Below are positions 54,596 to 63,869 of a stretch of 64,000 nt of DNA, one piece after another. A program made the translations under genes and the position numbers. The notes beneath the pieces were generated by a model that was not told where the DNA came from, did not search any database, and was given only the letters and a program-made list of their open reading frames with translations. This DNA is from Starkeya sp. ORNL1. GTDB taxonomy: Bacteria > Pseudomonadota > Alphaproteobacteria > Rhizobiales > Xanthobacteraceae. Numbering within the stretch: the stretch's first letter is position 1; every line of letters begins with the position of its first letter. The stretch is taken from positions 1,922,001-1,986,000 of the forward strand of contig NZ_CP048834.1 in assembly GCF_012971745.1 (NCBI RefSeq), written 5' to 3'.

Positions 54596-54704
54596 CTCAT
54601 CCTGAGGTGCGAGCGAAGCGAGCCTCGAAGGATGCTCAAGCAGATGGCGCCCGGAGACGAGCATCCTTCGAGGCCCGGCTCACGACGGGCACCTCAGGAT
54701 GAGG
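54596..54704. repeat. family A palindromic repeat, copy 18, inverted arm order
   Basis: The second tip (CCCGGCTCACGACGGGC) no longer pairs perfectly, so this copy is decaying. Confidence 0.9.
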
Positions 54705-54732
54705 TTCCACTACCTCGGAAGTGATTTGCGGC

Positions 54733-54939
54733 TCAGATATCGCGTCCCGCGATCGGACGGCCGCAGCGCCACTTGGTCACCTTCCACTTGGGATGGGACT
54801 CGGACCACTCGGCGATCACGGGCTGCGCGCCCATCATGCATTGCGTCGGCAGCGACACCTGCTCGACGCTCAGGGACACCGCCTCTTCCCGGCACACACC
54901 CGGCGAGGCGATCAGGCAGATAGACAAGATAAGCTCCAT
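54733..54939 (-). CDS. small exported cysteine-containing protein, conserved in rhizobial relatives
   Basis: Protein of 68 residues: a short hydrophobic start (MELILSICLIASPGVC), then QCMMGAQPVIAEWSESHPKW and KWRCGRP. I recall similar QCMMxAQ...EHPxW...RWRC proteins as uncharacterised small genes in Hyphomicrobiales, though I cannot verify this here. The paired cysteines suggest a folded periplasmic peptide. Confidence 0.6.
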   Translation of the reverse strand: MELILSICLIASPGVCREEAVSLSVEQVSLPTQCMMGAQPVIAEWSESHPKWKVTKWRCGRPIAGRDI

Positions 54940-55493
54940 GGCTCGATCCTTCAGTGTGGGACCAACGACCTGGAACGCTTCCTCCTTCGACACTACCGCT
55001 TGCAGCAAGTGGCATGCCAGATACAAACACGCTCCCGCGCCATCCACAACATGTTGCGGTGCGGCAACAAAGCGCGCCTCTCCCTAGGGGCAGCTGTCGC
55101 CCGCAAAAGCGGTTTCGCGGTGGGATGCGGCAGGTCGATACGCCGCACGATGCGCCACGGCCTGCCCTCACACAGTCCTGTCATGGGACGGTGCCAGGCT
55201 CTGGAGGTGCAGGCGATCAAGGACTAGGCGTCGGAGGTACGAACTGACCAACATCTAGTCAGCTCCCCTTTTCCCCGGCAGGCGTGGCGACGTGCCCGGA
55301 AAGTCCCGCTCATCCAGAAGAATCCCTTGCAGTAAAAGGCGAAGCGGCTCTAGTCTCTCGCCCGTGAAGTGTCTGGTCGAGCTATCGGGCCAACCGGTTT
55401 GGTGTATCAAACGCTGCAACAAAGATAGCCGGGACATCGAGGGGGGCAGTTCGCTGTCTCTCGATTGAGCAACCCCGTCATGGGAGGATTTAG
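54940..55493. other. 554-bp stretch without a supportable gene
   Basis: Open frames exist on both strands but none has a convincing start, composition or family resemblance. From about 55330 it should include the fae promoter and leader. A short hairpin, ATCGAG at 55436 with CTCGAT ending at 55465, lies 30 bp before the fae start in the untranslated leader. Confidence 0.5.
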
Positions 55494-56000
55494 ATGGCCA
55501 AGATCAACAAGGTTCTGATCGGCGAGTCGCTGGTCGGAGACGGCAATGAAGTCGCGCACATCGATCTCATCATCGGACCGCGCGGCAGCGCAGCCGAGAC
55601 CGCGTTCGTAACCGCGCTGACCAACAACAAGGACGGCTTCACCTCGCTGCTCGCCGTGGTGACCCCGAACCTGCAGGCCAAGCCGAACACCATCCTGTTC
55701 AACAAGGTCACGATCAAGGACGCCCGCCAGGCGGTGCAGATGTTCGGGCCGGCGCAGTATGCGGTCGCCAAGGCGGTCGTCGACAGCGTCGCCGACGGCA
55801 CCATCCCCGAGGAAGAAGCCGACGACCTGTTCATCGCGGTCGGCGTGTTCATCCACTGGGAAGCGGCGGACGACGCCAAGATCCAGAAGTTCAACTACGA
55901 GGCCACCAAGGAAGCCCTGAAGCGCGCCGTCGATGGCTGGCCCAAGGCACGTGACGTGATCTCGCAGGCCGCGACCGCCAAGCATCCGTTCGCTGCTTAG
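55494..56000 (+). CDS. fae: formaldehyde-activating enzyme
   Basis: Condenses formaldehyde with tetrahydromethanopterin, the entry step of C1 oxidation in methylotrophs. The 168-residue protein closely follows the family: [26 protein letters not shown] with the catalytic histidine at 22, [32 protein letters not shown] and [30 protein letters not shown] precedes the ATG. A strong terminator follows 166 bp downstream. Presence of fae beside pqq genes is the best evidence for methanol or C1 use by this organism. Confidence 0.96.
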   Translation: MAKINKVLIGESLVGDGNEVAHIDLIIGPRGSAAETAFVTALTNNKDGFTSLLAVVTPNLQAKPNTILFNKVTIKDARQAVQMFGPAQYAVAKAVVDSVADGTIPEEEADDLFIAVGVFIHWEAADDAKIQKFNYEATKEALKRAVDGWPKARDVISQAATAKHPFAA

Positions 56001-56166
56001 ATCGGAAGCAACCCTGGGCAGACAAAAGCTCCGCCCACGGCCCCGCCGAAGGGCCTGCTCCAGCGGTTGGCGGCAATCTTCCTCGACAAGTGAGATCGGT
56101 TCGCCCGTCTCCCTTCGTCCGACAGTTCAGGCGGCCGCGGCCGTCTAATGACCGCCGACTTCATTC

Positions 56167-56198
56167 AGCCCGGGGCGCAAGCTCCGGGCTTTTTCTTT
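56167..56198 (+). terminator. intrinsic terminator downstream of fae
   Basis: A 10-bp stem (AGCCCGGGGC with GCTCCGGGCT, one G-T pair) closed by a GCAA tetraloop and followed by TTTTTCTTTG. Confidence 0.92.
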
Positions 56199-56211
56199 GT
56201 CCCACCAGGCC

Positions 56212-56311
56212 GTCATCCCGGCCGAAGCGATGCGCAGAGCCGGGATCGCGTGACGTCTCGCGCAACACCTTCTTGCGATCCCGGATCGGCCTGCGGCCGT
56301 CCGGGATGACG
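56212..56311. repeat. family B palindromic repeat, copy 7
   Basis: Ends TCCGGGATGACGAA, again carrying both guide-complementary blocks of the IS110 target. Confidence 0.93.
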
Positions 56312-56378
56312 AATGCTGGGCGGGAAGGAAGGGAAGTCACCCCTTGAACCCCCGCCCCGATGTCCCAGATAGAGACGA

Positions 56379-56444
56379 CGAGGACGACCTCGCCTTCACG
56401 GCACACACCATCCGGGACGACCCGGCTCTTTGAAAGGAGAGCCG
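56379..56444 (+). promoter_or_regulatory. guanidine-II (mini-ykkC) riboswitch controlling gdx
   Basis: Two small hairpins with the class-defining ACGR loop: CGAGG-ACGA-CCTCG at 56379-56392 and CCGGG-ACGA-CCCGG at 56412-56425. Immediately after, CGGCTCT (56423-56429) can pair with AGAGCCG (56438-56444), hiding the AAGGAG ribosome site. That hairpin shares three bases with the second ACGR stem, so guanidine binding, which stabilises the two ACGR hairpins, would free the ribosome site and switch translation on. Confidence 0.92.
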
Positions 56445-56446
56445 AA

Positions 56447-56767
56447 ATGGCCTGGATTCTGTTGGCCGCAGCCGGCCTGCTTGAGGTCGCCTGGGCCTTC
56501 GCCATGAAGCAATCCCACGGCTTCACCCGCCTGGTGCCGAGCCTCGTCACCATCACCCTGATGATCGCCAGCTTCGCGTTGCTGGCGGTGTCGATGAAAT
56601 CGCTGCCGCTCGGTACCGCCTATGTGGTGTGGACCGGTATCGGCGCGATCGGCGCCTTCCTCATCGGCATCGCCGTGCTCGGCGAGCCGGTCAACGCGCT
56701 GCGCATTGTGGCGGCGCTGCTGATCGTCGGCGGGCTGGTGATGATGAAGGTATCGGCGGTGACGTAG
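56447..56767 (+). CDS. gdx: Gdx/SugE-type SMR guanidinium exporter
   Basis: Four-helix small multidrug resistance protein of 106 residues exporting guanidinium in exchange for protons. The residues I recall as typical of the Gdx subtype are present: G10, E13, W16 (AAAGLLEVAWAFAMKQS) and S42. AAGGAG lies eight bases before the ATG and is embedded in the riboswitch switching hairpin. The riboswitch makes the guanidine assignment firm as opposed to a general quaternary ammonium exporter. Confidence 0.93.
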   Translation: MAWILLAAAGLLEVAWAFAMKQSHGFTRLVPSLVTITLMIASFALLAVSMKSLPLGTAYVVWTGIGAIGAFLIGIAVLGEPVNALRIVAALLIVGGLVMMKVSAVT

Positions 56768-56783
56768 GGGGGCTCGGGGTGAA

Positions 56784-56879
56784 TATCCTTCGAGGCTCGC
56801 TGCGCTCGCACCTCATGATGACGTCGCGCGAAAAAACCACGTCATCCTGAGGTGCCGCCGCAGGCGGCCTCGAAGGATG
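56784..56879. repeat. family A palindromic repeat, copy 19
   Basis: Left end TATCC, internal CTCATGATGACG in place of CTCAGGATGACG. Confidence 0.92.
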
Positions 56880-56898
56880 CCCAAGCAGGACAACGCCT

Positions 56899-57612
56899 TC
56901 ACACCCCCGCCAGCATCGCCTTGCGGAAGGCGTCCACCGCTCCCGCCTGCCCGCGCTCACCGGCTGACAGCCCCACCGCCACGTCGCGCGCGATCCGCGC
57001 CGGGGCGCCGTCCAGCATCACGATGCGGCTCGCCAGTTCCACCGCCTCGCGGCTGTCGTGGGTGACGAACAGCACCGTCGCCGGGCGCCGCTCCAACAGC
57101 CGGCGCAGCAATTCGCGTAAGCGCGCGGCGCTGGTCTCGTCGAGCGAGACGAAGGGCTCGTCCATCAGCAGCACGTCCGGGCGCACCGCGAAGGCGCGGG
57201 CCAGCGCAACGCGGCGCTGCTGGCCGAGCGAGAGCCGCTCCGGATAAGCGCCCGCCGCCTCGGCAAGGCCGACCTCCGCGAGCATCGCACGCGCCTCGTC
57301 CCGCGCATTCTCGCCGGCGAGCGGCAGCGCGATGTTCTCCTCGACGGTGCGCCAGGGCAGCAGCCGCGGGTTCTGGAAGGCATAGGCGATACGCGGCTCG
57401 GCAGGCGCGAAGCGCACGCTGCCGCTGTAGTCGCCATCCAGCCCGGCGACGATGTTGAGCAGCGTGGTCTTGCCGAGGCCGGATGCCCCCAGCAGCACCA
57501 GGAAGGCGTGCGAAGCCACCTCCAGCGCGAAGTCGCGGAAGATCGTGCGCTCCGCAGTGCCGGCCACCGCCGGATAGCGCTTCAGCGCGATGTCGAGCGA
57601 GATCGCGGTCAA
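56899..57612 (-). CDS. ABC transporter ATPase, NitT/TauT (SsuB) type
   Basis: ATPase of 237 residues: Walker A GASGLGKTTLLN, Q-loop AYAFQNPRLLPW, signature LSLGQQRRVAL, Walker B VLLMDEPFVSLDE, H-loop LFVTHDSREAVEL. It starts with a rare TTG at 57612 overlapping the permease stop (TTGA). Last gene of a four-gene operon of overlapping genes reading left from 59901. Confidence 0.88.
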   Translation of the reverse strand: MTAISLDIALKRYPAVAGTAERTIFRDFALEVASHAFLVLLGASGLGKTTLLNIVAGLDGDYSGSVRFAPAEPRIAYAFQNPRLLPWRTVEENIALPLAGENARDEARAMLAEVGLAEAAGAYPERLSLGQQRRVALARAFAVRPDVLLMDEPFVSLDETSAARLRELLRRLLERRPATVLFVTHDSREAVELASRIVMLDGAPARIARDVAVGLSAGERGQAGAVDAFRKAMLAGV

Positions 57613-58415
57613 CGCCGCCACCGGTTGGCGTGGCGCTCCCAGGGCTGGATCAGCCCGACCTCGATGATCTGCACCACCAGCGTGAAGGCCAGCGCATAGG
57701 CCAGTACGGTGGCGACATCGAACAGTTGGAACGCGGTCTGCAATTCGAAGCCGACGCCGTTGGAACGGCCGAGCAGTTCCACCACCAGCACGATCTTCCA
57801 GGTGAGCGCGAGGCCGGTGCGGGCGCTCGCCGCAAAGAACGGCGCCAGCTGCGGCAGCACCACATGGCTGAGGGTGCGGGCACGGCCGAAGCGGAACACC
57901 CGCGCCATCTCGTCGAGATCGCGGGACAGCGCGGCGGCGCCCTCGCGCATCGTCACCGCGACGTTGGGGATCTTGTTGACCGCGACCGCGGTGATGGCGG
58001 CGACCTCGGTGAGGCCGAACCAGACATAGCAGAGGATGATCACCACCAGCGCCGGCAGGTTCAACAGCACGATCACCCACGGCCCGAACACCGCATCGAG
58101 CCGCGGCGAGCGGCCGAGCGCGATGCCGATCGCCGAGCCCAGCACCATGGCGATGAAGAAGCTCGCCGCCACCCGCGCCAGCGTGATCGCAATGTTGCGG
58201 AACAGCGCGCCATCGGCCGCCGCACGCGACAGCGCCGCCGCCACCTCGGCCGGGCCGGGCAGCAGCCGCGAGGCCAGGATCATCGCGACCACCTGCCAGA
58301 ACGCCACCAGCAGCGCCAGCGACAGCACGGTCCAGCCGAGCCGCGTGCCGGCGCGCCGCCAGCCGGAGACGGCAGCGGTGGGCTCGGGGGCGAGATCGCC
58401 GGCGGCCATGTTCAT
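57609..58415 (-). CDS. ABC transporter permease, NitT/TauT (SsuC) type
   Basis: Inner-membrane permease of 268 residues with about six helices and the EAA-like loop (DLDEMARVFRFGRARTLSHVVLP). The ATG at 58415 overlaps the receptor stop (ATGA). Pairs with the ATPase after it and the receptor before it. Confidence 0.88.
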   Translation of the reverse strand: MNMAAGDLAPEPTAAVSGWRRAGTRLGWTVLSLALLVAFWQVVAMILASRLLPGPAEVAAALSRAAADGALFRNIAITLARVAASFFIAMVLGSAIGIALGRSPRLDAVFGPWVIVLLNLPALVVIILCYVWFGLTEVAAITAVAVNKIPNVAVTMREGAAALSRDLDEMARVFRFGRARTLSHVVLPQLAPFFAASARTGLALTWKIVLVVELLGRSNGVGFELQTAFQLFDVATVLAYALAFTLVVQIIEVGLIQPWERHANRWRR

Positions 58416-59392
58416 CCCTTGACCGGGCCGAACAGCGCCGGATCGAAGCCCGGCTTCGGCCCCACCAGTTCCTCGCCGCCGGTGCGGGCGAGCAGCGCAT
58501 AAAGCCGCTCGCAGGCACCGAGCGCGCCGGCGTCGAAGGTGCCGGGGATGCCGGCGCGGAAATAGTCGCGCAGCTTCACGAACTCGGCGTCGTCGGCCGC
58601 CTGCATCAGCGGGCGGATGCGCTCCCACGCCGCGTCCGAGGTGGCGAGCACGCGGTTCGCCGCGGCGGCGGCGCGGAAGAAGCCGGCGAGCGCCTCGCCC
58701 TTCTCCTTCATGATGCGCTCGTTCCACACGAAACCGACCAGCGGGGGCGACGGCGAGATGCCGAGCCCGCCGATCACGTCCTTCATGTCCATAAGCCGGG
58801 TGAAACCCTTGGCGTCGAGCCGCGCCGCATAGGGCCAGAAGGTGAGGACGGCGTCGATGCGGCCGAGCGCAAGCTGCTCGCTCACCAGCGGCGCCGCGCC
58901 ATAGACCGGCTCGGCCACCGCGGCGAGGTCGATGCCGGCGCGCTCGCTCGCATAGGCGCGCAGCAGCAGCCAGCTCTTGTCGAGCGCGCCGCCGGCAACG
59001 CCGATCTTGCGGCCCTTGAGATCGGAAAGCGCGCGCACCGGTGAGTTCGCCGCCACCATCAGCGCACCGAGCGCATTGGAGAACGGCGCGAAGCGCAGCA
59101 TCTCGCCATCGCTGCGCCGGCGCATCGCCCACAGCCAGTCGGAGACGATGAGGTCGATATCGCCGGCCTGCAGCCCCACCGTGGTGGCCTGGCCGGAGGC
59201 GAAGTCGACGCTCTCGATATTGAGCCCCTCGCGGGCAACCAGCCCCTCGCCGCGCATGGTCTCCAGGAGCCAGTTCAGCGTGCCGAACTTCAGCGTGCCG
59301 ATGCGCAGCTTGGGCGGCTCGCCAGCGGCATGGGCCGGGAATGCAGCGAGTGCGACGGCGCCAGCGAGGAGGGTGCGGCGGGAGAGCATCAT
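58412..59392 (-). CDS. ABC transporter substrate-binding protein, NMT1/SsuA-like
   Basis: Exported receptor of 326 residues with a Tat-like signal (MLSRRTLLAGAVALAAFPAHA). The mature part matches the NMT1/THI5/SsuA fold (LRIGTLKFGTLNWLLETMRGEG, DFASGQATTVGLQAGDIDLI, LKGRKIGVAGGALDKSW). The ligand is unknown. Related systems carry sulfonates, nitrate or pyrimidine precursors. Its start overlaps the stop of the DUF2380 gene. Placement next to the lut-like operon suggests a link with C1 metabolism. Confidence 0.87.
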   Translation of the reverse strand: MMLSRRTLLAGAVALAAFPAHAAGEPPKLRIGTLKFGTLNWLLETMRGEGLVAREGLNIESVDFASGQATTVGLQAGDIDLIVSDWLWAMRRRSDGEMLRFAPFSNALGALMVAANSPVRALSDLKGRKIGVAGGALDKSWLLLRAYASERAGIDLAAVAEPVYGAAPLVSEQLALGRIDAVLTFWPYAARLDAKGFTRLMDMKDVIGGLGISPSPPLVGFVWNERIMKEKGEALAGFFRAAAAANRVLATSDAAWERIRPLMQAADDAEFVKLRDYFRAGIPGTFDAGALGACERLYALLARTGGEELVGPKPGFDPALFGPVKG

Positions 59393-59901
59393 GGAGCGGC
59401 CTTTGCAGCGGCTTTGCCGGTCAGGGGCGGATCGAGCAGCCGGTTGCGTACCAGATAAGATATGCCGCGCGTCCAGGATTCATCGGTGTTGTTGCGGATA
59501 TCGGCGCTGCCGGCGCGTAGCACGGCGCCGGTCGCGACGTCGCGCAGCTGGAAATTGATGTTGAGGATCAGGTTGGAGACCTTCTGCACCAGCCCGATCA
59601 CCTCGATATCGGCGCCCGCCGCGCGGGCGATGGGCAGTTCGCAGCTGTTGCAATTGCGGAACGGCGACGCGTCGTCGATCTTGGCCTTTTGCGGGGCGAG
59701 GTCGACCAGCTCATAGCCGGCTTCACGCAGCCGCTTGCGCACATCCTCGGTGATGAGGGCCAGCCGGCGCACCTCGTCCGGCTTCGGCCCGCGAATGTCG
59801 GCCTCGGTGCTGGTGTCGAGCAGCTCGAAATCGAATACCGCGACCTTGGTGGCGGCATGGGCGGCGGAGGTGAGCAGGAGGAAGGCGAAGGCGGCGGTCA
59901 T
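59389..59901 (-). CDS. exported DUF2380/DUF3280-family protein
   Basis: Periplasmic protein of 170 residues, with signal peptide MTAAFAFLLLTSAAHA and a mature part beginning TKVAVFDFELLDTSTEADI, as in DUF2380. Two cysteines lie close together (FRNCNSCELP). The start codon at 59901 directly follows a family A repeat, whose last bases (GAAGGATGCTGAAGCC) act as ribosome site and spacer. It heads the operon with the ABC transporter. Function unknown. Confidence 0.77.
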   Translation of the reverse strand: MTAAFAFLLLTSAAHAATKVAVFDFELLDTSTEADIRGPKPDEVRRLALITEDVRKRLREAGYELVDLAPQKAKIDDASPFRNCNSCELPIARAAGADIEVIGLVQKVSNLILNINFQLRDVATGAVLRAGSADIRNNTDESWTRGISYLVRNRLLDPPLTGKAAAKAAP

Positions 59902-59910
59902 CGGCTTCAG

Positions 59911-60010
59911 CATCCTTCGAGGCCCGGCGTTGCCGGGCACCTCAAGATGACGTGGTTCTTTTTCACGCGACGTCATCCTGAGGTGCTCGCATAGCGAGCC
60001 TCGAAGGATG
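59911..60010. repeat. family A palindromic repeat, copy 20
   Basis: Contains CTCAAGATGACG in place of CTCAGGATGACG. The left edge is only 9 bp from the DUF2380 start codon. Confidence 0.92.
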
Positions 60011-60160
60011 CTGAAGCCGAACACACCCACACGTCTCGACAGGTCGGTCATCCGAAGCGCCTCCCTGCGCCTTGCCATGATCATAGTAGCGGGCTGACCC
60101 ACCGCAACCGGCGTTTCTCAATTTTCCGTCAGGGCCGCACAACAAGTCGCTGTATAGATA

Positions 60161-60189
60161 AAGAAATTCTGATGCCTTATTAATTTCTT
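60161..60189. promoter_or_regulatory. inverted repeat in the AT-rich promoter of the lut-like operon
   Basis: AAGAAATT (60161) and AATTTCTT (60182) form a perfect 8-bp inverted repeat with a 13-bp centre, about 105 bp before the receptor start. The surrounding 100 bp are very AT-rich, so this is a good operator candidate. Confidence 0.5.
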
Positions 60190-60293
60190 ATACTCTCTAT
60201 TCAGTTGAATACTTGGGCATGTTTGCTAGGCTTTGTCCTGCGGTGACGGAACGTCAATTCAGAACAGAGCGAAACCGCGGGGATGGAAGGCCG

Positions 60294-61544
60294 ATGAGAA
60301 GGATGATCCACGCCGCCTTTGGCGTGCTGGCGCTTGCCGCCGCATTCGCACCTGCCACCGGGCAGGCGCAGAGCGAATCGCCTGCCCCCGCGGCGCCCGC
60401 CGCCAGCCCCCCTGCCGCGAAGCCGGCGGCCGTGATCCCACCGGAGCAGACTTTCCGCATCGGCGTGGTGCGGCAGATCCCGGAGCAGCCGCCATGGGTC
60501 GCCCCGCTCTCAGCGCCGCCGGATGATCTCGGCATTGCCGGCGCCGAGCTCGGCATTCGCGACAGCCTGACCAGCGGGCGCTTCCTCAAGCTTGACTACA
60601 AGCTGCAGACTGAGATCGTGCCGACCGACGGCGACCCGCTGCCCGCGGCGCAAAAGCTGGTCGACGCCGGCAACAATTTCATCCTGCTCGACGTGCCGGG
60701 CGATCAGTTGCTGAAGATCGCCGACGCGCTGAAGGGCAAGGACGTTATCCTGATGAATGTCGGCGCGCAGGATGACCGGCTGCGCCAGCAGGATTGCCGC
60801 GCCAATGTGTTCCACATCGCGCCGAGCCGCTCGCAGCTCACCGATGCGCTCGCCCAGTTCCTCGTCACCAAGCGCTGGATGAACTGGTTCCTCATGACCG
60901 GGCGCACCGACGGCGACAAGCTCTATGCCGAGGCGGTGAAGCGCTCGGCCAAGAAGTTCGGCGCCAAGATCATCGCCGAGAAGATCTGGGATTACGGGCC
61001 GGACGCCCGCGCCACCGCGCAGTCCGAAGTGCCGCGGGCGACGCAGGTCGGCGAGTACGACATCCTCATCACCGCCGACGAGCAGGGCGAGTTCGGCGAG
61101 CTGGTGTCGTACAACACCTGGCTGCCCCGCCCCACCGCCGGAACCCAGGGGCTGATGCCGCTCTCCTGGCACCCGACCATGGAGAATTGGGGCGCGGCGC
61201 AATTGCAGAGCCGCTTCTTCAAGCAGACCAAGCGGATGATGCAGCCGCTGGACTTCCAGATGTGGGAGGGCGTGTTCGCCATCGGCTCCGCCGGCATGAA
61301 GACCAGGAACAGCGACACCGCCAAGGTGCGCGCCGAGCTCCTGACGCCGGAGTACGATTTGCCGGTGTTCAAGGGCGTGGCAGCGAGCTTCCGCGACTGG
61401 GACCACCAGCTGCGCCAGCCGATCCTGCTCACCCACTCCACCAACACCGTGACGCTGTCGCCGCAATCCGGCTTCCTGCACCAGCGCACGCCGCTCGACA
61501 CGCTGGGCTTCGACAAGCCCGAGACGAAGTGCACGTTCAACTAG
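60294..61544 (+). CDS. periplasmic binding protein of the PQQ-dehydrogenase-associated ABC system (LutA-like)
   Basis: Receptor of 416 residues of the type named ABC substrate-binding protein, PQQ-dependent alcohol dehydrogenase system. Signal peptide (HAAFGVLALAAAFAPATGQA), alanine/proline-rich linker, then a branched-chain-type binding fold (FRIGVVRQIPEQPPW, GAELGIRDSLTSGRF, WHPTMENWGAAQLQSRFFKQTKR). LutA of Methylorubrum and the Ped system of Pseudomonas putida have such receptors and are required for lanthanide-dependent growth. The Met at 60294 was chosen by the signal peptide. Confidence 0.87.
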   Translation: MRRMIHAAFGVLALAAAFAPATGQAQSESPAPAAPAASPPAAKPAAVIPPEQTFRIGVVRQIPEQPPWVAPLSAPPDDLGIAGAELGIRDSLTSGRFLKLDYKLQTEIVPTDGDPLPAAQKLVDAGNNFILLDVPGDQLLKIADALKGKDVILMNVGAQDDRLRQQDCRANVFHIAPSRSQLTDALAQFLVTKRWMNWFLMTGRTDGDKLYAEAVKRSAKKFGAKIIAEKIWDYGPDARATAQSEVPRATQVGEYDILITADEQGEFGELVSYNTWLPRPTAGTQGLMPLSWHPTMENWGAAQLQSRFFKQTKRMMQPLDFQMWEGVFAIGSAGMKTRNSDTAKVRAELLTPEYDLPVFKGVAASFRDWDHQLRQPILLTHSTNTVTLSPQSGFLHQRTPLDTLGFDKPETKCTFN

Positions 61545-61546
61545 CT

Positions 61547-61591
61547 GGCAAATTCAACTCGCCAGTTCGCTCAACCAGCCGGCAAATTCAA
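61547..61591. repeat. pair of 11-bp direct repeats between receptor and propeller genes
   Basis: GGCAAATTCAA occurs at 61547 and 61581, each preceded by CT/CC and G. It could be a remnant of a local duplication. Confidence 0.5.
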
Positions 61592-61622
61592 TCAGAATCA
61601 AAGACTTGCCGAGGAGGAAAAG

Positions 61623-62612
61623 ATGACCAGCCGCTTCACGTCCGCCGCCAGCCTTGCCGCGCTTGTCGGTGCACTCATCGCGGCGGATGCCCTGCCGGCC
61701 AGCGCACAGGTGCGCGCCTTCGTCTCCAATGAGCGCGACCACACCATGAGCGTGGTCGACATGGACAGCCTGAAGGTGCTGGAAACGGTGAAGACCGGGC
61801 GCCGCCCGCGCGGCATCACCGCGAGCCCGGACGGCAAGCTGATCTATCTCTGCGCCTCCGACGACAACCGCGTCGAGGTCTATGATTCCAAGACCTTCAA
61901 GCTGGTGAAGACACTGCGCTCGGGTCCCGACCCGGAGCTGTTCGTGCTCGCCCCCTCCGGCAACCCGCTCTACATCGCCAATGAAGACGACAACATGGTC
62001 ACGGCGGTGAATGTCGATAATAACGAGCTGGTGGCGGAGATCGAAGTCGGCGTCGAGCCGGAAGGCATGGCGGTGAGCCCGGACGGCAAGATCCTGGTCA
62101 ACACCTCCGAGACCACCAACATGGCGCACATCATCGACACCACCACCAAGCAGGTGATCGAGAACGTGCTGGTGGATTCGCGCCCGCGCTATGCCACCTT
62201 CAACCACGACGCGTCCTCGCTCTGGGTGTCCTCCGAGGTCGGCGGCACGGTCGCGGTGATCGACCCCAAGACGTGGAAGATCATCAAGAAGATCAGCTTC
62301 GCCATTCCCGGCGTGAACCAGGACGCGATCCAGCCGGTAGGCATCCGCATCACCAAGGACGGCTCCAAGGCCTTCGTCGCGCTCGGCCCGGCCAACCGCG
62401 TCGCGGTGGTGAACACCAAGACGCTGGAGGTGGAGAAGTATCTCTTGGTCGGCCAGCGCGTCTGGCAGCTCGCCTTCACCCCGGACGAGAAGCTGCTGGT
62501 CACCACCAACGGCAACTCGAACGACATCTCCATCATCGATGTCGCGGCGGAGAAGGTTACCAAGTCGGTCGCCGTCGGACGCTCGCCCTGGGGCGTGGTG
62601 ATCGTGCCGTGA
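61623..62612 (+). CDS. PQQ-dependent catabolism-associated beta-propeller protein
   Basis: Periplasmic protein of 329 residues. Signal peptide (SAASLAALVGALIAADALPASA) and then repeated YVTN/NHL-like blades (FVSNERDHTMSVVDMDSLKV, YLCASDDNRVEVYDSKTFKL, LYIANEDDNMVTAVNVDN, FVALGPANRVAVVNTKTLEV). This matches the PQQ-linked 'ABC repeats' family that accompanies the ABC genes here. GAGGAGGAAAAG precedes the ATG. Probably a periplasmic partner or metallophore/lanthanide-handling factor; function unproven. Confidence 0.87.
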   Translation: MTSRFTSAASLAALVGALIAADALPASAQVRAFVSNERDHTMSVVDMDSLKVLETVKTGRRPRGITASPDGKLIYLCASDDNRVEVYDSKTFKLVKTLRSGPDPELFVLAPSGNPLYIANEDDNMVTAVNVDNNELVAEIEVGVEPEGMAVSPDGKILVNTSETTNMAHIIDTTTKQVIENVLVDSRPRYATFNHDASSLWVSSEVGGTVAVIDPKTWKIIKKISFAIPGVNQDAIQPVGIRITKDGSKAFVALGPANRVAVVNTKTLEVEKYLLVGQRVWQLAFTPDEKLLVTTNGNSNDISIIDVAAEKVTKSVAVGRSPWGVVIVP

Positions 62613-62630
62613 GGGTGCCAATGACAGCAC

Positions 62631-62742
62631 GTCATCCTGAGGTGCGAGCACAGCGAGCCTCGAAGGATGCCCGCCCCCGATGACCGTTGCCCTGCTGCAG
62701 CATCCTTCGAGGCTCGCATTCGCTCGCACCTCAGGATGACGT
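62631..62742. repeat. family A palindromic repeat, copy 21, inverted arm order
   Basis: Lies between the propeller and ATPase genes of the same operon, 18 bp after the propeller stop codon. Confidence 0.92.
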
Positions 62743-62863
62743 CGCTATAGGTTTGAACGGGAACATTCGGCAACAATCAAACGTCGTCCCCGGCCAAGGC
62801 CAGTCTCGGCTTTCGCCGGGGTTATCATTTCAGGAAACGTGATTTCCGCTGCGGAAGAGGCCG

Positions 62864-63652
<789 letters not shown>

Positions 63653-63681
63653 TCATCCACCCGCGCGGACGCGCTTTTGCA

Positions 63682-63717
63682 CCCTCCCCCCGCGGGGGAG
63701 AGGGTTGGGGTGAGGGG
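63682..63717. repeat. CCCTCCCC-type intergenic hairpin repeat
   Basis: CCCTCCCCCCGCGGGGGAGA and GGGTTGGGGTGAGGGG form the well-known short repeat of many alphaproteobacterial genomes. It is the only copy noticed here. Confidence 0.75.
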
Positions 63718-63731
63718 ACGCTCGGCTTCAG

Positions 63732-63825
63732 CATCCTTCGAGGCCGCTTCGCGGCACCTCAGGATGACGTGGTTCCTGTAGATGAACGTCATCCTGAGGT
63801 GCGAGCGCAGCGAGCCTCGAAGGAT
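63732..63825. repeat. family A palindromic repeat, copy 22
   Basis: Shortened left tip (CGCTTCGCGG) and GGATA right terminus. With the preceding repeat it separates the ATPase and permease genes by 217 bp. Confidence 0.92.
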
Positions 63826-63869
63826 ACCCGCACGCACGCCGCCTTCCCCACCCCGGGAGCGACACGCCC

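Noticed and set aside
54721..55227. Plus-strand open frame of 168 codons before fae
   Set aside because: No ribosome site, no family resemblance, cysteine/arginine-rich shadow composition, and it overlaps a better small gene on the minus strand.
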